The notes under the pieces were generated by a model. It searched no databases and was not told the DNA's origin. It was given only the letters and a program-made list of their open reading frames with translations. Source: Taudactylus pleione (Eukaryota; Chordata; Amphibia; Anura; Myobatrachidae). From it: 64,000 bases of DNA. Shown piece by piece: positions 25,441 to 39,215 of this stretch; position 1 is the stretch's first letter; every line of letters begins with the position of its first letter. The stretch covers positions 4,840,001 through 4,904,000 of the forward strand of contig JAUIMM010000135.1 in assembly GCA_031769625.1 (NCBI GenBank), given 5' to 3'. The translations under genes and the position numbers were made by a program.

Positions 25441-27205
25441 CAAGCGTGCGCCTGTGTCATAAGTAAAGGGCCGGCTGGCTTGACCGTTAAAGGGTGCTGT
25501 AACCCCCAAAGTACACTCCAGTCCAAACCAAAAAAAAAAATATTTTCTGTGTTTGTGAATTGTGTGCGCAGTAGCCGTACATGCATCAACAAAGTAGTGC
25601 CAAGCGTGCGCCTGTGTCATAAGTAAAGGGCCGGCTGGCTTGACCATTAAAGGGTGCTGTAACCCCCAAAGTGTACTCCAGTCCAAACCAAAAAAAAATT
25701 TATTTTCTGTGTTTGTGAATTGTGTGCGCAGTAGCCGCACGTGCATCAACAAAGTAGTGCCAAGCGTGCGCCTGTGTCATAAGTAAAGGGTCGGCTGGCT
25801 TGACCGTTAAAGGGTGCTGTAACCCCCAAAGTACACTCCAAACCAAAAAAATATATATTTTCTATGTTTATGAATTGTGTGCCCTGTAGCCGCACGTGCA
25901 TCAACAAATTAGTGCCAAGCGTGCGCCTGTGTCATAAGTAAAGGGCCGGCAGGCTTGAACATTAAAGGGTGCTGTAACCTCCAAAGTACACTCCAGTCCA
26001 AAGCAAAAAAAAAATTATTTTCTGTTTGTGAATTGTGTGCGCAGTAGCCGCACGTGCATCAACAAAGTAGTGCCAAGCGTGCGCCTGTGTCATAAGTAAA
26101 GGGCCGGCTGGCTTGACCGTTAAAGGGTGCTGTAACCCCCAAAGTACACTCCAGTCCAAACCAAAGAAAAAATAATTTTCTGTGTTTGTGAATTGTGTGC
26201 GCAGTAGCCGCACATGCATCAACAAAGTAGTGCCAAGTGTGTGCCTGTGTCATAAGTAAAGGGCCGGCTGGCTTGACCATTAAAGGGTGCTGTAACCCCC
26301 AAAGTATACTCCAGTCCAAACCAAAAAAAAAATTATTTTCTGTGTTTGTGAATTGTGTGCGCAGTAGCCGCACGTGTATCAACAAAGTAGTGCCAAGCGT
26401 GCACCTGTGTCATAAGTAAAGGGTCGGCTGGTTTGACCGTTAAAGGGTGCTGTAACCCCCAAAGTACACTCCAAACCAAAAAAATATATATTTTCTATGT
26501 TTATGAATTGTGTGCCCTGTAGCCGCACGTGCATCAACAAATTAGTGCCAAGTGTGCGCCTGTGTCATAAGTAAAGGGCCGGCAGGCTTGAACATTAAAG
26601 GGTGCTGTAACCCCCAAAGTACACTCCAGTCCAAACCAAAAAAAAAATTATTTTCTGTGTTTGTGAATTGTGTGCGCAGTAGCCGCACGTGCATCAACAA
26701 AGAAGTGCCAAGCGTGCACCTGTGTCATAAGTAAAGGCCCGGCTGGCTTGACCGTTAAAGGGTGCTGTAACCCCCAAAGTACACTCCAGTCCAAACCAAA
26801 AAAAAAAATATTTTCTGTGTTTGTGAATTGTGTGCGCAGTAGCCGCACGTACATCAATAAAGTAGTGCCAAGTGTGCGCCTGTGTCACAAGTAAAGGCCC
26901 GGCTGGCTTGACCGTTAAAGGGTGCTGTAACCCCCAAAGTACACTCCAGTCCAAACCAAAAAAAAAATTATTTTCTGTGTTTGTGAATTGTGTGCGCAGT
27001 AGCCGCACGTGCATCAACAAATTAGTGGCAATCGTGCGCCTGTGTCATAAGTAAAGGGCCAGCAGGCTTGACCGTTAAAGGGTGCTGTAACCCCCAAAGT
27101 ACACTCCAGTCCAAACCAAAAAAAAAATTATTTTCTGTGTTTGTGAATTGTGTGCGCAGTAGCCGCACGTGCATCAACAAAGTAGTGCCAAGCGTGCGCC
27201 TGTGT
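25185..27205. repeat. Higher-order satellite block C, copy 2
   Basis: This corresponds to 10,800-12,820 at an offset of 14,385 bp. Its left part is also the right part of the 3,040-bp tandem block, so the two amplification units overlap. The order of units with the 3-bp loss, the GAAAAAATAATTTT tract, the short class (25,836 and 26,470) and the CATCAATAAAG unit is conserved. Its downstream neighbour (27,174-28,100) matches 33,868-34,790 at 6,694 bp. Confidence 0.8.
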
Positions 27206-28725
27206 CATAAGTAAAGGGCCAGCTGGCTTGACCGTTAAAGGGTGCTGTAACCCCCAAAGTACACTCCAGTCCAAACCAAAAAAAAAAATATTTTCTGTGT
27301 TTGTGAATTGTGTGCGCAGTAGCCGTACATGCATCAACAAAGTAGTGCCAAGCGTGCGCCTGTGTCATAAGTAAAGGGCCGGCTGGCTTGACCATTAAAG
27401 GGTGCTGTAACCCCCAAAGTGTACTCCAGTCCAAACCAAAAAAAAATTTATTTTCTGTGTTTGTGAATTGTGTGCGCAGTAGCCGCACGTGCATCAACAA
27501 AGTAGTGCCAAGCGTGCGCCTGTGTCATAAGTAAAGGGTCAGCTGGCTTGACCGTTAAAGGGTGCTGTAACCCCCAAAGTACACTCCAAACCAAAAAAAT
27601 ATATATTTTCTATGTTTATGAATTGTGTGCCCTGTAGCCGCACGTGCATCAACAAATTAGTGCCAAGCGTGCGCCTGTGTCATAAGTAAAGGGCCGGCAG
27701 GCTTGAACATTAAAGGGTGCTGTAACCCCCAAAGTACACTCCAGTCCAAACCAAAAAAAAAATTATTTTCTGTGTTTGTGAATTGTGTGCGCAGTAGCCG
27801 CACGTGCATCAACAAAGAAGTGCCAAGCGTGCGCCTGTGTCATAAGTAAAGGGCCGGCTGGCTTGACTGTTAAAGGGTGCTGTAACCCCCAAAGTACACT
27901 CCAGTCCAAACCAAAAAAAAAATTATTTTCTGCGTTTGTGAATTGTGTGCGCAGTAGCCGCACGTGCATCAACAATGTAGTGCCAAGTGTGCGCCTGTGT
28001 CATAAGTAAAGGGCCGGCTGGCTTGAACTTTAAAGGCTGCTGTAACCCCCAAAGTACACTCCAGTCCAAACCAAAAATAAAATTATTTTCTGTGTTTGTG
28101 AATTGTGTGTGCGCTGTAGCCGCAAGTGCATCACAAAGTAGTGCCAAGTGTGCGCCCGTGTCATAAGTAAAGGGCCGGCTGGCTTGACCGTTAAAGGCTG
28201 CTGTAACCCCCAAAGTACACTCCAGTCCAAACCAAAAATAAAATTATTTTCTGTGTTTGTGAATTGTGTGTGCGCTATAGCCGCACGTGCATCAATAAAG
28301 TAGTGCCAAGCATGCGCCTGTGTCATAAGTAAAGGGCCGGCTGGCTTGACCTTTAAAGGGTGCTGTAACCCCAAAAGTATACTCCAGTCCAAACCAAAAA
28401 AAATAAAATTTTCTGTGTTTGTGAATTGTGTGCGCAGTAGCCGCACGTACATCAACAAAGTAGTGCCAAGTGTGCGCCTGTGTCACAAGTAAAGGCCCGG
28501 CTGGCTTGACCGTTAAAGGGTGCTGTAACCCCCAAAGTACACTCCAGTCCAAACCAAAAAAAAAAATATTTTCTGTGTTTGTGAATTGTGTGCGCAGTAG
28601 CCGCACGTGCATCAACAAATTAGTGGCAATCGTGCGCCTGTGTCATAAGTAAAGGGCCAGCAGGCTTGACCGTTAAAGGGTGCTGTAACCCCCAAAGTAC
28701 ACTCCAGTCCAAACCAAAAAAAAAA

Positions 28726-30700
28726 TTATTTTCTGTGTTTGTGAATTGTGTGCGCAGTAGCCGCACGTGCATCAACAAAGTAGTGCCAAGCGTGCGCCTG
28801 TGTCATAAGTAAAGGGCCGGCTGGCTTGACCGTTAAAGGGTGCTGTAACCCCCAAAGTACACTCCAGTCCAAACCAAAAAAAAAATTATTTTCTGTGTTT
28901 GTGAATTGTGTGCGCAGTAGCCGTACATGCATCAACAAAGTAGTGCCAAGCGTGCGCCTGTGTCATAAGTAAAGGGCCGGCTGGCTTGACCATTAAAGGG
29001 TGCTGTAACCCCCAAAGTGTACTCCAGTCCAAACCAAAAAAAAATTTATTTTCTGTGTTTGTGAATTGTGTGCGCAGTAGCCGCACGTGCATCAACAAAG
29101 TAGTGCCAAGCGTACGCCTGTGTCATAAGTAAAGGGTCGGCTGGCTTGACCGTTAAAGGGTGCTGTAACCCCCAAAGTACACTCCAAACCAAAAAAATAT
29201 ATATTTTCTATGTTTATGAATTGTGTGCCCTGTAGCCGCACGTGCATCAACAAATTAGTGCCAAGCGTGCGCCTGTGTCATAAGTAAAGGGCCGGCAGGC
29301 TTGAACATTAAAGGTTGCTGTAACCCCCAAAGTACACTCCAGTCCAAACCAAAAAAAAAATTATTTTCTGTGTTTGTGAATTGTGTGCGCAGTAGCCGCA
29401 CGTGCATCAACAAAGAAGTGCCAAGCATGCGCCTGTGTCATAAGTAAAGGGCCGGCTGGCTTGACCGTTAAAGGGTGCTGTAACCCCCAAAGTACACTCC
29501 AGTCCAAACCAAAAAAAAAATTATTTTCTGCGTTTGTGAATTGTGTGCGCAGTAGCCGCACGTGCATCAACAAAGTAGTGCCAAGTGTGCGCCTGTGTCA
29601 TAAGTAAAGGGCCGGCTGGCTTGAACTTTAAAGGCTGCTGTAACCCCCAAAGTACACTCCAGTCCAAACCAAAAATAAAATTATTTTCTGTGTTTGTGAA
29701 TTGTGTGTGCGCTGTAGCCGCACGTGCATCAACAAAGTAGTGCCAAGCGTGCGCCTGTGTCATAAATAAAGGGCCGGCTGGCTTGACCGTTAAAGGGTGC
29801 TGTAACCCCAAAAGTATACTCCAGTCCAAACCCAAAAAAAAAATATTTTCTGTGTTTGTGAATTGTGTGCGCAGTAGCCGCACGTACATCAACAAAGTAG
29901 TGCCAAGTGTGCGCCTGTGTCACAAGTAAAGGCCCGGCTGGCTTGACCGTTAAAGGGTGCTGTAACCCCCAAAGTACACTCCAGTCCAAACCAAAAAAAA
30001 AATTATTTTCTGTGTTTGTGAATTGTGCGCGCAGTAGCCGCACATGCATCAACAAATTAGTGGCAAGCGTGCGCCTGTGTCATAAGTAAAGGGCCAGCAG
30101 GCTTGAATGTTAAAGGGTGCTGTAACCCCCAAAGTACACTCCAGTCCAAACCAAAAAAAAAATTATTTTCTGTGTTTGTGAATTGTGTGCGCAGTAGCCG
30201 CACGTGCATCAACAAAGTAGTGCCAAGCGTGCGCCTGTGTCATAAGTAAAGGGCCGGCTGGCTTGACCGTTAAAGGGTGCTGTAACCCCCAAAGTACACT
30301 TCAGTGCAAACCAAAAAAACAATTATTTTCTGTGTTTGTGAATTGTGTGCGCAGTAGCCGCACGTGAATCAACAAAGTAGTGCCAAGCGTGCGCCTGTGT
30401 CATAAGTAAAGGGCCAGCTGGCTTGACCGTTAAAGGGTGCTGTAACCCCCAAAGTACACTACAGTCCAAACCAAAAAAAAAATAATTTTCTGTGTTTGTG
30501 AATTGTGTGCGCAGTAGCCGCACGTGCATCAACAAAGTAGTGCCAAGCGTGCGCCTGTATCATAAGTAAAGGGCCGGCTGGCTTGACCGTTAAAGGGTGC
30601 TGTAACCCCCAAAGTACACTCCAGTCCAAACCAAAAAAAAAATTATTTTCTGTGTTTGTGAATTGTGTGCGCAGTAGCCGCACGTGCATCAACAAATTAG
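28726..30700. repeat. Higher-order satellite block D, copy of 20,423-22,390
   Basis: Marked units at 20,423, 20,583, 21,058, 21,426, 22,020 and 22,156 each recur 8,303 bp downstream at 28,726, 28,886, 29,361, 29,729, 30,323 and 30,459. Shared private variants include CATAAATAAAGGG, GTGCGCGCAGTAGCC with CACATGCATC, CACGTGAATC and ACACTACAGTCC. The same series also occurs at 9,713-10,811 and 24,098-25,196, so at least four copies are present. Confidence 0.82.
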
Positions 30701-33700
30701 TGCCAAGCGTGCGCCTGTGTCATAAGTAAAGGGCCGGCTGGCTTGACCGTTAAAGGGTGCTGTAACCCCCAAAGTATACTCCAGTCCAAACCAAAAAAAA
30801 AATTATTTTCTGTGTTTGTGAATTGTGTGCGCAGTAGCCGCACATGCATCAACAAAGTAGTGCCAAGCGTGCGCCTGTGTCATAAGTAAAGGGCCGGCTG
30901 GCTTGACCATTAAAGGGTGCTGTAACCCCCAAAGTGTACTCCAGTCCAAACCAAAAAAAAATTTATTTTCTGTGTTTGTGAATTGTGTGCGCAGTAGCCG
31001 CACGTGCATCAACAAAGTAGTGCCAAGCGTGCGCCTGTGTCATAAGTAAAGGGTCGGCTGGCTTGACCGTTAAAGGGTGCTGTAACCCCCAAAGTACACT
31101 CCAAACCAAAAAAAAATATATTTTCTATGTTTATGAATTGTGTGCCCTGTAGCCGCACGTGCATCAACAAATTAGTGCCAAGCGTGCGCCTGTGTCATTA
31201 GTAAAGGGCCGGCAGGCTTGAACATTAAAGGGTGCTGTAACCCCCAAAGTACACTCCAGTCCAAAGCAAAAAAAAAATTATTTTCTGTGTTTGTGAATTG
31301 TGTGCGCAGTAGCCGCACGTGCATCAACAAAGTAGTGCCAAGCGTGCGCCTGTGTCATAAGTAAAGGGCCGGCTGGCTTGACCGTTAAAGGGTGCTGTAA
31401 CCCCCAAAGTACACTCCAGTCCAAACCAAAAAAAAAATAATTTTCTGTGTTTGTGAATTGTGTGCGCAGTAGCCGCACATGCATCAACAAAGTAGTGCCA
31501 AGTGTGTGCCTGTGTCATAAGTAAAGGGCCGGCTGGCTTGACCATTAAAGGGTGCTGTAACCCCCAAAGTATACTCCAGTCCAAACCAAAAAAAAAAATT
31601 ATTTTCTGTGTTTGTGAATTGTGTGCGCAGTAGCCGCACGTGCATCAACAAAGTAGTGACAAGCGTGCGCCTGTGTCATAAGTAAAGGGTCGGCTGGCTT
31701 GACCGTTAAAGGGTGCTGTAACCCCCAAAGTACACTCCAAACCAAAAAAATATATATTTTCTATGTTTATGAATTGTGTGCCCTGTAGCCGCATGTGCAT
31801 CAACAAATTAGTGCCAAGCGTGCGCCTGTGTCATAAGAAAAGGGCCGGCAGGCTTGAACATTAAAGGGTGCTGTAACCCCCAAAGTACACTCCAGTCCAA
31901 ACCAAAAAAAAAATTATTTTCTGTGTTTGTGAATTGTGTGCGCAGTAGCCGCACGTGCATCAACAAAGAAGTGCCAAGCGTGCGCCTGTGTCATAAGTAA
32001 AGGCCCGGCTGGCTTGACCGTTAAAGGGTGCTGTAACCCCCAAAGTACACTCCAGTCCCAAACCAAAAAAAAAATTATTTTCTGTGTTTGTGAATTGTGT
32101 GCGCAGTAGCCGCACGTACATAAATAAAGTAGTGCCAAGTGTGCGCCTGTGTCACAAGTAAAGGCCCGGCTGGCTTGACCGTTAAAGGGTGCTGTAACCC
32201 CCAAAGTACACTCCAGTCCAAACCAAAAAAAAAATTATTTTCTGTGTTTGTGAATTGTGTGCGCAGTAGCCGCACGTGCATCAACAAATTAGTGGCAATC
32301 GTGCGCCTGTGTCATAAGTAAAGGGCCAGCAGGCTTGACCGTTAAAGGGTGCTGTAACACCCAAAGTACACTCCAGTCCAAACCAAAAAAAAAATATTTT
32401 CTGTGTTTGTGAATTGTGTGCGCAGTAGCCGCACGTGCATCAACAAAGTAGTGCCAAGCGTGCGCCTGTGTCATAAGTAAAGGGTCGGCTGGCTTGACCG
32501 TTAAAGGGTGCTGTAACCCCCAAAGTACACTCAAAACCAAAAAAATATATATTTTCTATGTTTATGAATTGTGTGCCCTGTAGCCGCACGTGCATCAACA
32601 AATTAGTGCCAAGCGTGCGCCTGTGTCATAAGTAAAGGGCCGGCAGGCTTGAACATTAAAGGGTGCTGTAACCCCCAAAGTACACTCCAGTCCAAACCAA
32701 AAAAAAATTATTTTCTGTTTGTGAATTGTGTGCGCAGTAGCCGCACGTGCATCAACAAAGTAGTGCCAAGCGTGCGCCTGTGTCATAAGTAAAGGGCCGG
32801 CTGGCTTGACCGTTAAAGGGTGCTGTAACCCCCAAAGTACACTCCAGTCCAAACCAAAGAAAAAATAATTTTCTGTGTTTGTGAATTGTGTGCGCAGTAG
32901 CCACACATGCATCAACAAAGTAGTGCCAAGTGTGTGCCTGTGTCATAAGTAAAGGGCCGGCTGGCTTGACCATTAAAGGGTGCTGTAACCCCCAAAGTAT
33001 ACTCCAGTCCAAACCAAAAAAAAAATTATTTTCTGTGTTTGTGAATTGTGTGCGCAGTAGCCGCACGTGCATCAACAAAGTAGTGCCAAGCGTGCGCCTG
33101 TGTCATAAGTAAAGGGTCGGCTGGCTTGACCGTCAAAGGGTGCTGTAACCCCCAAAGTACACTCCAAACCAAAAAAATATATATTTTCTATGTTTATGAA
33201 TTGTGTGCCCTGTAGCCGCACGTGCATCAACAAATTAGTGCCAAGCGTGCGCCTGTGTCATAAGTAAAGGGCCGGCAGGCTTGAACATTAAAGGGTGCTG
33301 TAACCCCCAAAGTACACTCCAGTCCAAACCAAAAAAAAAATTATTTTCTGTGTTTGTGAATTGTGTGCGCAGTAGCCGCACGTGCATCAACAAAGAAGTG
33401 CCAAGCGTGCGCCTGTGTCATAAGTAAAGGCCCGGCTGGCTTGACCGTTAAAGGGTGCTGTAACCCCCAAAGTACACTCCAGTCCAAACCAAAAAAAAAA
33501 TTATTTTCTGTGTTTGTGAATTGTGTGCGCAGTAGCCGCACGTACATCAATAAAGTAGTGCCAAGTGTGCGCCTGTGTCACAAGTAAAGGCCCGGCTGGC
33601 TTGACCGTTAAAGTGTGCTGTAACCCCCAAAGTACACTCCAGTCCAAACCAAAAAAAAAAATTATTTTCTGTGTTTGTGAATTGTGTGCGCAGTAGCCGC

Positions 33701-36700
33701 ACGTGCATCAACAAATTAGTGGCAATCGTGCGCCTGTGTCATAAGTAAAGGGCCAGCAGGCTTGACCGTTAAAGGGTGCTGTAACCCCCAAAGTACACTC
33801 CAGTCCAAACCAAAAAAAAAATTATTTTCTGTGTTTGTGAATTGTGTGCGCAGTAGCCGCACGTGCATCAACAAAGTTGTGCCAAGCGTGCGCCTGTGTC
33901 ATAAGTAAAGGGCCGGCTGGCTTGACCGTTAAAGGGTGCTGTAACCCCCAAAGTACACTCCAGTCCAAACCAAAAAAAAAAATATTTTCTGTGTTTGTGA
34001 ATTGTGTGCGCAGTAGCCGTACATGCATCAACAAAGTAGTGCCAAGCGTGCGCCTGTGTCATAAGTAAAGGGCCGGCTGGCTTGACCATTAAAGGGTGCT
34101 GTAAACCCCAAAGTGTACTCCAGTCCAAACCAAAAAAAAATTTATTTTCTGTGTTTGTGAATTGTGTGCGCAGTAGCCGCACGTGCATCAACAAAGTAGT
34201 GCCAAGCGTGCGCCTGTGTCATAAGTAAAGGGTCGGCTGGCTTGACCGTTAAAGGGTGCTGTAACCCCCAAAGTACACTCCAAACCAAAAAAATATATAT
34301 TTTCTATGTTTATGAATTGTGTGCCCTGTAGCCGCACGTGCATCAACAAATTAGTGCCAAGCGTGCGCCTGTGTCATAAGTAAAGGGCCGGCAGGCTTGA
34401 ACATTAAAGGGTGCTGTAACCCCCAAAGTACACTCCAGTCCAAACCAAAAAAAAAATTATTTTCTGTGTTTGTGAATTGTGTGCGCAGTAGCCGCACGTG
34501 CATCAACAAAGAAGTGCCAAGCGTGCGCCTGTGTCATAAGTAAAGGGCCGGCTGGCTTGACCGTTAAAGGGTGCTGTAACCCCCAAAGTACACTCCAGTC
34601 CAAACCCAAAAAAAAATTATTTTCTGCGTTTGTGAATTGTGTGCGCAGTAGCCGCACGTGCATCAACAAAGTAGTGCCAAGTGTGCGCCTGTGTCATAAG
34701 TAAAGGGCCGGCTGGCTTGAACTTTAAAGGCTGCTGTAACCCCCAAAGTACACTCCAGTCCAAACCAAAAATAAAATTATTTTCTGTGTTTGTGAATTGT
34801 GTGTGCGCTGTATCCGCAAGTGCATCACAAAGTAGTGCCAAGCGTGCGCCTGTGTCATAAGTAAAGGGCCGGCTGGTTTGACTGTTAAAGGGTGCTGTAA
34901 CCCCAAAAGTACACTCCAGTCCAAACTAAAAAAAAAAATATTTTCTGTGTTTGTGAATTGTGGTGCGCAGTAGCCGCACGTACATCAACAAAGTAGTGCC
35001 AAGTGTGCGCCTGTGTCACAAGTAAAGGCCCGGCTGGCTTGACCGTTAAAGGGTGCTGTAACCCCCAAAGTACACTCCAGTCCAAACCAAAAAAAAAATT
35101 ATTTTCTGTGTTTGTGAATTGTGCGCGCAGTAGCCGCACATGCATCAACAAATTAGTAGCAAGCGTGCGCCTGTGTCATAAGTAAAGGGCCAGCAGGCTT
35201 GAATGTTAAAGGGTGCTGTAACCCCCAAAGTACACTCCAGTCCAAACCAAAAAAACAAATATTTTCTGTGTTTGTGAATTGTGTGCGCAGTAGCCGCACG
35301 TGAATCAACAAAGTAGTGCCAAGCGTGCGCCTGTGTCATAAGTAAAGGGCCAGCTGGCTTGACCGTTAAAGGGTGCTGTAACCCCCAAAGTACACAACAG
35401 TCCAAACCAAAAAAAAAATAATTTTCTGTGTTTGTGAATTGTGTGCGCAGTAGCCGCACGTGCATCAACAAAGTAGTGCCAAGCGTGCGCCTGTATCATA
35501 AGTAAAGGGCCGGCTGGCTTGACCATTAAAGGGTGCTGTAACCCCCAAAGTACACTCCAGTCCAAACCAAAAAAAAAATATTTTCTGTGTTTGTGAATTG
35601 TGTGCGCAGTAGCCGCACGTGCATCAACAAATTAGTGCCAAGCGTGCGCCTGTATCATAAGTAAAGGGCCGGCTGGCTTGACCGTTAAAGGGTGCTGTAA
35701 CCCCCAAAGTACACTCCAGTCCAAACCAAAAAAAAAAATTATTTTCTGTGTTTTGTGAATTGTGTGCGCAGTAGCCGCACATGCATCAACAAAGTAGTGC
35801 CAAGCGTGCGCCTGTGTCATAAGTAAAGGGCCGGCTGGCTTGACCATTAAAGGGTGCTGTAACCCCCAAAGTGTACTCCAGTCCAAACCAAAAAAAAAAT
35901 TTATTTTCTGTGTTTGTGAATTGTGTGCGCAGTAGCCGCACGTGCATCAACAAAGTAGTGCCAAGCGTGCGCCTGTGTCATAAGTAAAGGGTCGGCTGGC
36001 TTGACCGTTAAAGGGTGCTGTAACCCCCAAAGTACACTCCAAACCAAAAAAATATATATTTTCTATGTTTATGAATTGTGTGCCCTGTAGCCGCACGTGC
36101 ATCAACAAATTAGTGCCAAGCGTGCGCCTGTGTCATAAGTAAAGGGCCGGCAGGCTTGAACATTAAAGGGTGCTGTAACCCCCAAAGTACACTCCAGTCC
36201 AAAGCAAAAAAAAAATTATTTTCTGTGTTTGTGAATTGTGTGCGCAGTAGCCGCACGTGCATCAACAAAGTAGTGCCAAGCGTGCGCCTGTGTCATAAGT
36301 AAAGGGCCGGCTGGCTTGACCATTAAAGGGTGCTGTAACCCCCAAAGTACACTCCAGTCCAAACCAAAAAAAAAATAATTTTCTGTGTTTGTGAATTGTG
36401 TGCGCAGTAGCTGCACATGCATCAACAAAGTAGTGCCAAGCGTGTGCCTGTGTCATAAGTAAAGGGCCGGCTGGCTTGACCATTAAAGGGTGCTGTAACC
36501 CCCAAAGTATACTCCAGTCCAAACCAAAAAAAAAATTATTTTCTGTGTTTGTGAATTGTGTGCGCAGTAGCCGCACGTGCATCAACAAAGTAGTGCCAAG
36601 CGTGCGCCTGTGTCATAAGTAAAGGGTCAGCTGGCTTGACCGTTAAAGGGTGCTGTAACCCCCAAAGTACACTCCAAACCAAAAAAATATATATTTTCTA

Positions 36701-38589
36701 TGTTTATGAATTGTGTGCCCTGTAGCCGCACGTGCATCAACAAATTAGTGCCAAGCGTGCACCTGTGTCATAAGTAAAGGGCCGGCAGGCTTGAACATTA
36801 AAGGGTGCTGTAACCCCCAAAGTACACTCCAGTCCAAACCAAAAAAAAAATTATTTTCTGTGTTTGTGAATTGTGTGCGCAGTAGCCGCATGTGCATCAA
36901 CAAAGAAGTGCCAAGCGTGCGCCTGTGTCATAAGTAAAGGGCCGGCTGGCTTGACCGTTAAAGGGTGCTGTAACCCCCAAAGTACACTCCAGTCCAAACC
37001 AAAAAAAAAATTATTTTCTGCGTTTGTGAATTGTGTGCGCAGTAGCCGCACGTGCATCAACAAAGTAGTGCCAAGTGTGCGCCTGTGTCAAAAGTAAAGG
37101 GCCGGCTGGCTTGAACTTTAAAGGCTGCTGTAACCCCCAAAGTAAACTCCAGTCCAAACAAAAAATAAAATTTTTTTCTGTGTTTGTGAATTGTGTGTGC
37201 GCTGTAGCCGCACGTGCATCAACAAAGTAGTGCCAAGCGTGCGCCTGTGTCATAAGTAAAGGGCCGGCTGGCTTGACCGTTAAAGGGTGCTGTAACCCCA
37301 AAAGTATACTCCAGTCCAAACCAAAAAAAAAAATATTTTCTGTGTTTGTGAATTGTGTGCGCAGTAGCCGCACGTACATCAACAAAGTAGTGCCAAGTGT
37401 GCGCCTGTGTCACAAGTAAAGGCCCGGCTGGCTTGACCGTTAAAGGGTGCTGTAACCCCCAAAGTACACTCCAGTCCAAACCAAAAAAAAAATTATTTTC
37501 TGTGTTTGTGAATTGTGCGCGCAGTAGCCGCACATACATCAACAAATTAGTGGCAAGCGTGCGCCTGTGTCATAAGTAAAGGGCCAGCAGGCTTGAATGT
37601 TAAAGGGTGCTGTAACCCCCAAAGTACACTCCAGTCCAAACCAAAAAAAAAATTATTTTCTGTGTTTCTGAATTGTGTGCGCAGTAGCCGCACGTGCATC
37701 AACAAAGTAGTGCCAAGCGTGCGCCTGTGTCATAAGTAAAGGGCCGGCTGGCTTGACCGTTAAAGGGTGCTGTAACCCCCAAAGTACACTTCAGTCCAAA
37801 CCAAAAAAACAATTATTTTCTGTGTTTGTGAATTGTGTGCGCAGTAGCCGCACGTGAATCAACAAAGTAGTGCCAAGCGTGCGCTTGTGTCATAAGTAAA
37901 GGGCCAGCTGGCTTGACCGTTAAAGGGTGCTGTAACCCCCAAAGTACACTACAGTCCAAACCAAAAAAAATAATTATTTTCTGTGTTTGTGAATTGTGTG
38001 CGCAGTAGCCGCACGTGCATCAACAAAGTAGTGCCAAGCGTGCGCCTGTATCATAAGTAAAGGGCCGGCTGGCTTGACCGTTAAAGGGTGCTGTAACCCC
38101 CAAAGTACACTCCAGTCCAAACCAAAAAAAAAATTATTTTCTGTGTTTGTGAATTGTGTGCGCAGTAGCCGCACGTGCATCAACAAAGTAGTGCCAAGCG
38201 TGCGCCTGTGTCATAAGTAAAGGGCCGGCTGGCTTGACCGTTAAAGGGTGCTGTAACCCCCAAAGTACACTCCAGTCCAAACCAAAAAAAATAATTTTCT
38301 GTGTTTGTGAATTGTGTGCGCAGTAGCCGCACGTGCATCAACAAATTAGTGCCAAGCGTGCGCCTGTGTCATAAGTAAAGGGCCGGCAGGCTTGAACGTT
38401 AAAGGGTGCTGTAACCCCGAAAGTACACTCCAGTCCAAACCAAAAAAAAATTATTTTCTGTGTTTGTGAATTGTGTGCGCAGTAGCCGCACGTGCATCAA
38501 CAAAGTAGTGCCAAGCGTGCGCCTGTGTCATAAGTAAAGGGCCGGCTGGCTTGACCGTTAAAGGGTGCTGTAACCCCCAAAGTACACTC

Positions 38590-39215
38590 CAGTCCAAAAC
38601 AAAGAAAAAAAAAATATTTTCTGAGTTTGAGAATTGTGTGCGCAGTAGCCGCACGTGCATCAACAAAGTAGTGGCAAACGTGTGCCTGTGTCATAAGTAA
38701 AGGGCCAGCTGGCTTGACCGTTAAAGGATGCTATAACCCCCAAAGTACACTCCAGTCCAAACCAAAAAAAAAATATTTTCTGTGTTTGTGAATTGTGTGC
38801 GCAGTAGCCGCACGTGCATCAACAAATTAGTGCCAAGCGTGCGCCTGTGTCATAAGTAATGGGCCGGCTGGCTTGACCATTAAAGGGTGCTGGAACCCCC
38901 AAAGTACACTCCAGTCCAAACCAAAAAAACAATTATTTTCTGTGTTTGTGAATTGTGTGCGCAGTAGCCGCACGTGCATCAACAAAGTAGTGCCAAGCGT
39001 GCGCCTGTGTCATAAGTAAAGGGCCAGCTGGCTTGACCGTTAAAGGGTGCTGTAACCCCCAATGTACACTCCAGTCCAAATAAAAAAAAAAATTATTTTC
39101 TGTGTTTGCGAATTGTGTGCGCAGTAGACGCACGTGCATCAACAAAGTAGTGCCAAGCGTGCGCCTGTGTCATAAGTAAAGGGCCGGCTGGCTTGACTGT
39201 TAAAGGGTGCTGTAA
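38590..39215. repeat. Satellite block shared by the two ends of the array
   Basis: The unusual unit with a GAAAAAAAAA tract followed by CTGAGTTTGAGAATTG and GTGGCAAACGTGTGCC occurs here (38,604-38,690) and near 2,347-2,430. The next units share GTAATGGGCCGG, an A-tract ending ACAATTATT, and CCCCCAATGTACACTCC in the same order (2,807 and 39,061). The offset is about 36,255 bp. This class is not part of the central, repeatedly amplified blocks. Confidence 0.8.

Larger units (their letters stand above)
400..36720. repeat. Diagnostic short monomer class, 22 copies dispersed in the satellite
   Basis: A marked monomer lacks 5 bp (CACTCCAAACC in place of CACTCCAGTCCAAACC). It carries TATATATTTTCTATGTTTAT in place of the normal A-tract/TTATTTTCTGTG block and is usually preceded by AAAGGGTC. 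I find it near 419, 1535, 4259, 5534, 9535, 11451, 12085, 13999, 17999, 20879, 23919, 25836, 26470, 27586, 29184, 31100, 31735, 32530, 33173, 34279, 36040 and 36675. Most copies then read GTGCCCTGTAGCC; those at 419, 4259, 5534 and 13999 read GTGCGCAGTAGCC. The class is absent between 36.7 and 40.2 kb. These linked changes make it a reliable register mark for the higher-order structure. Confidence 0.9.
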
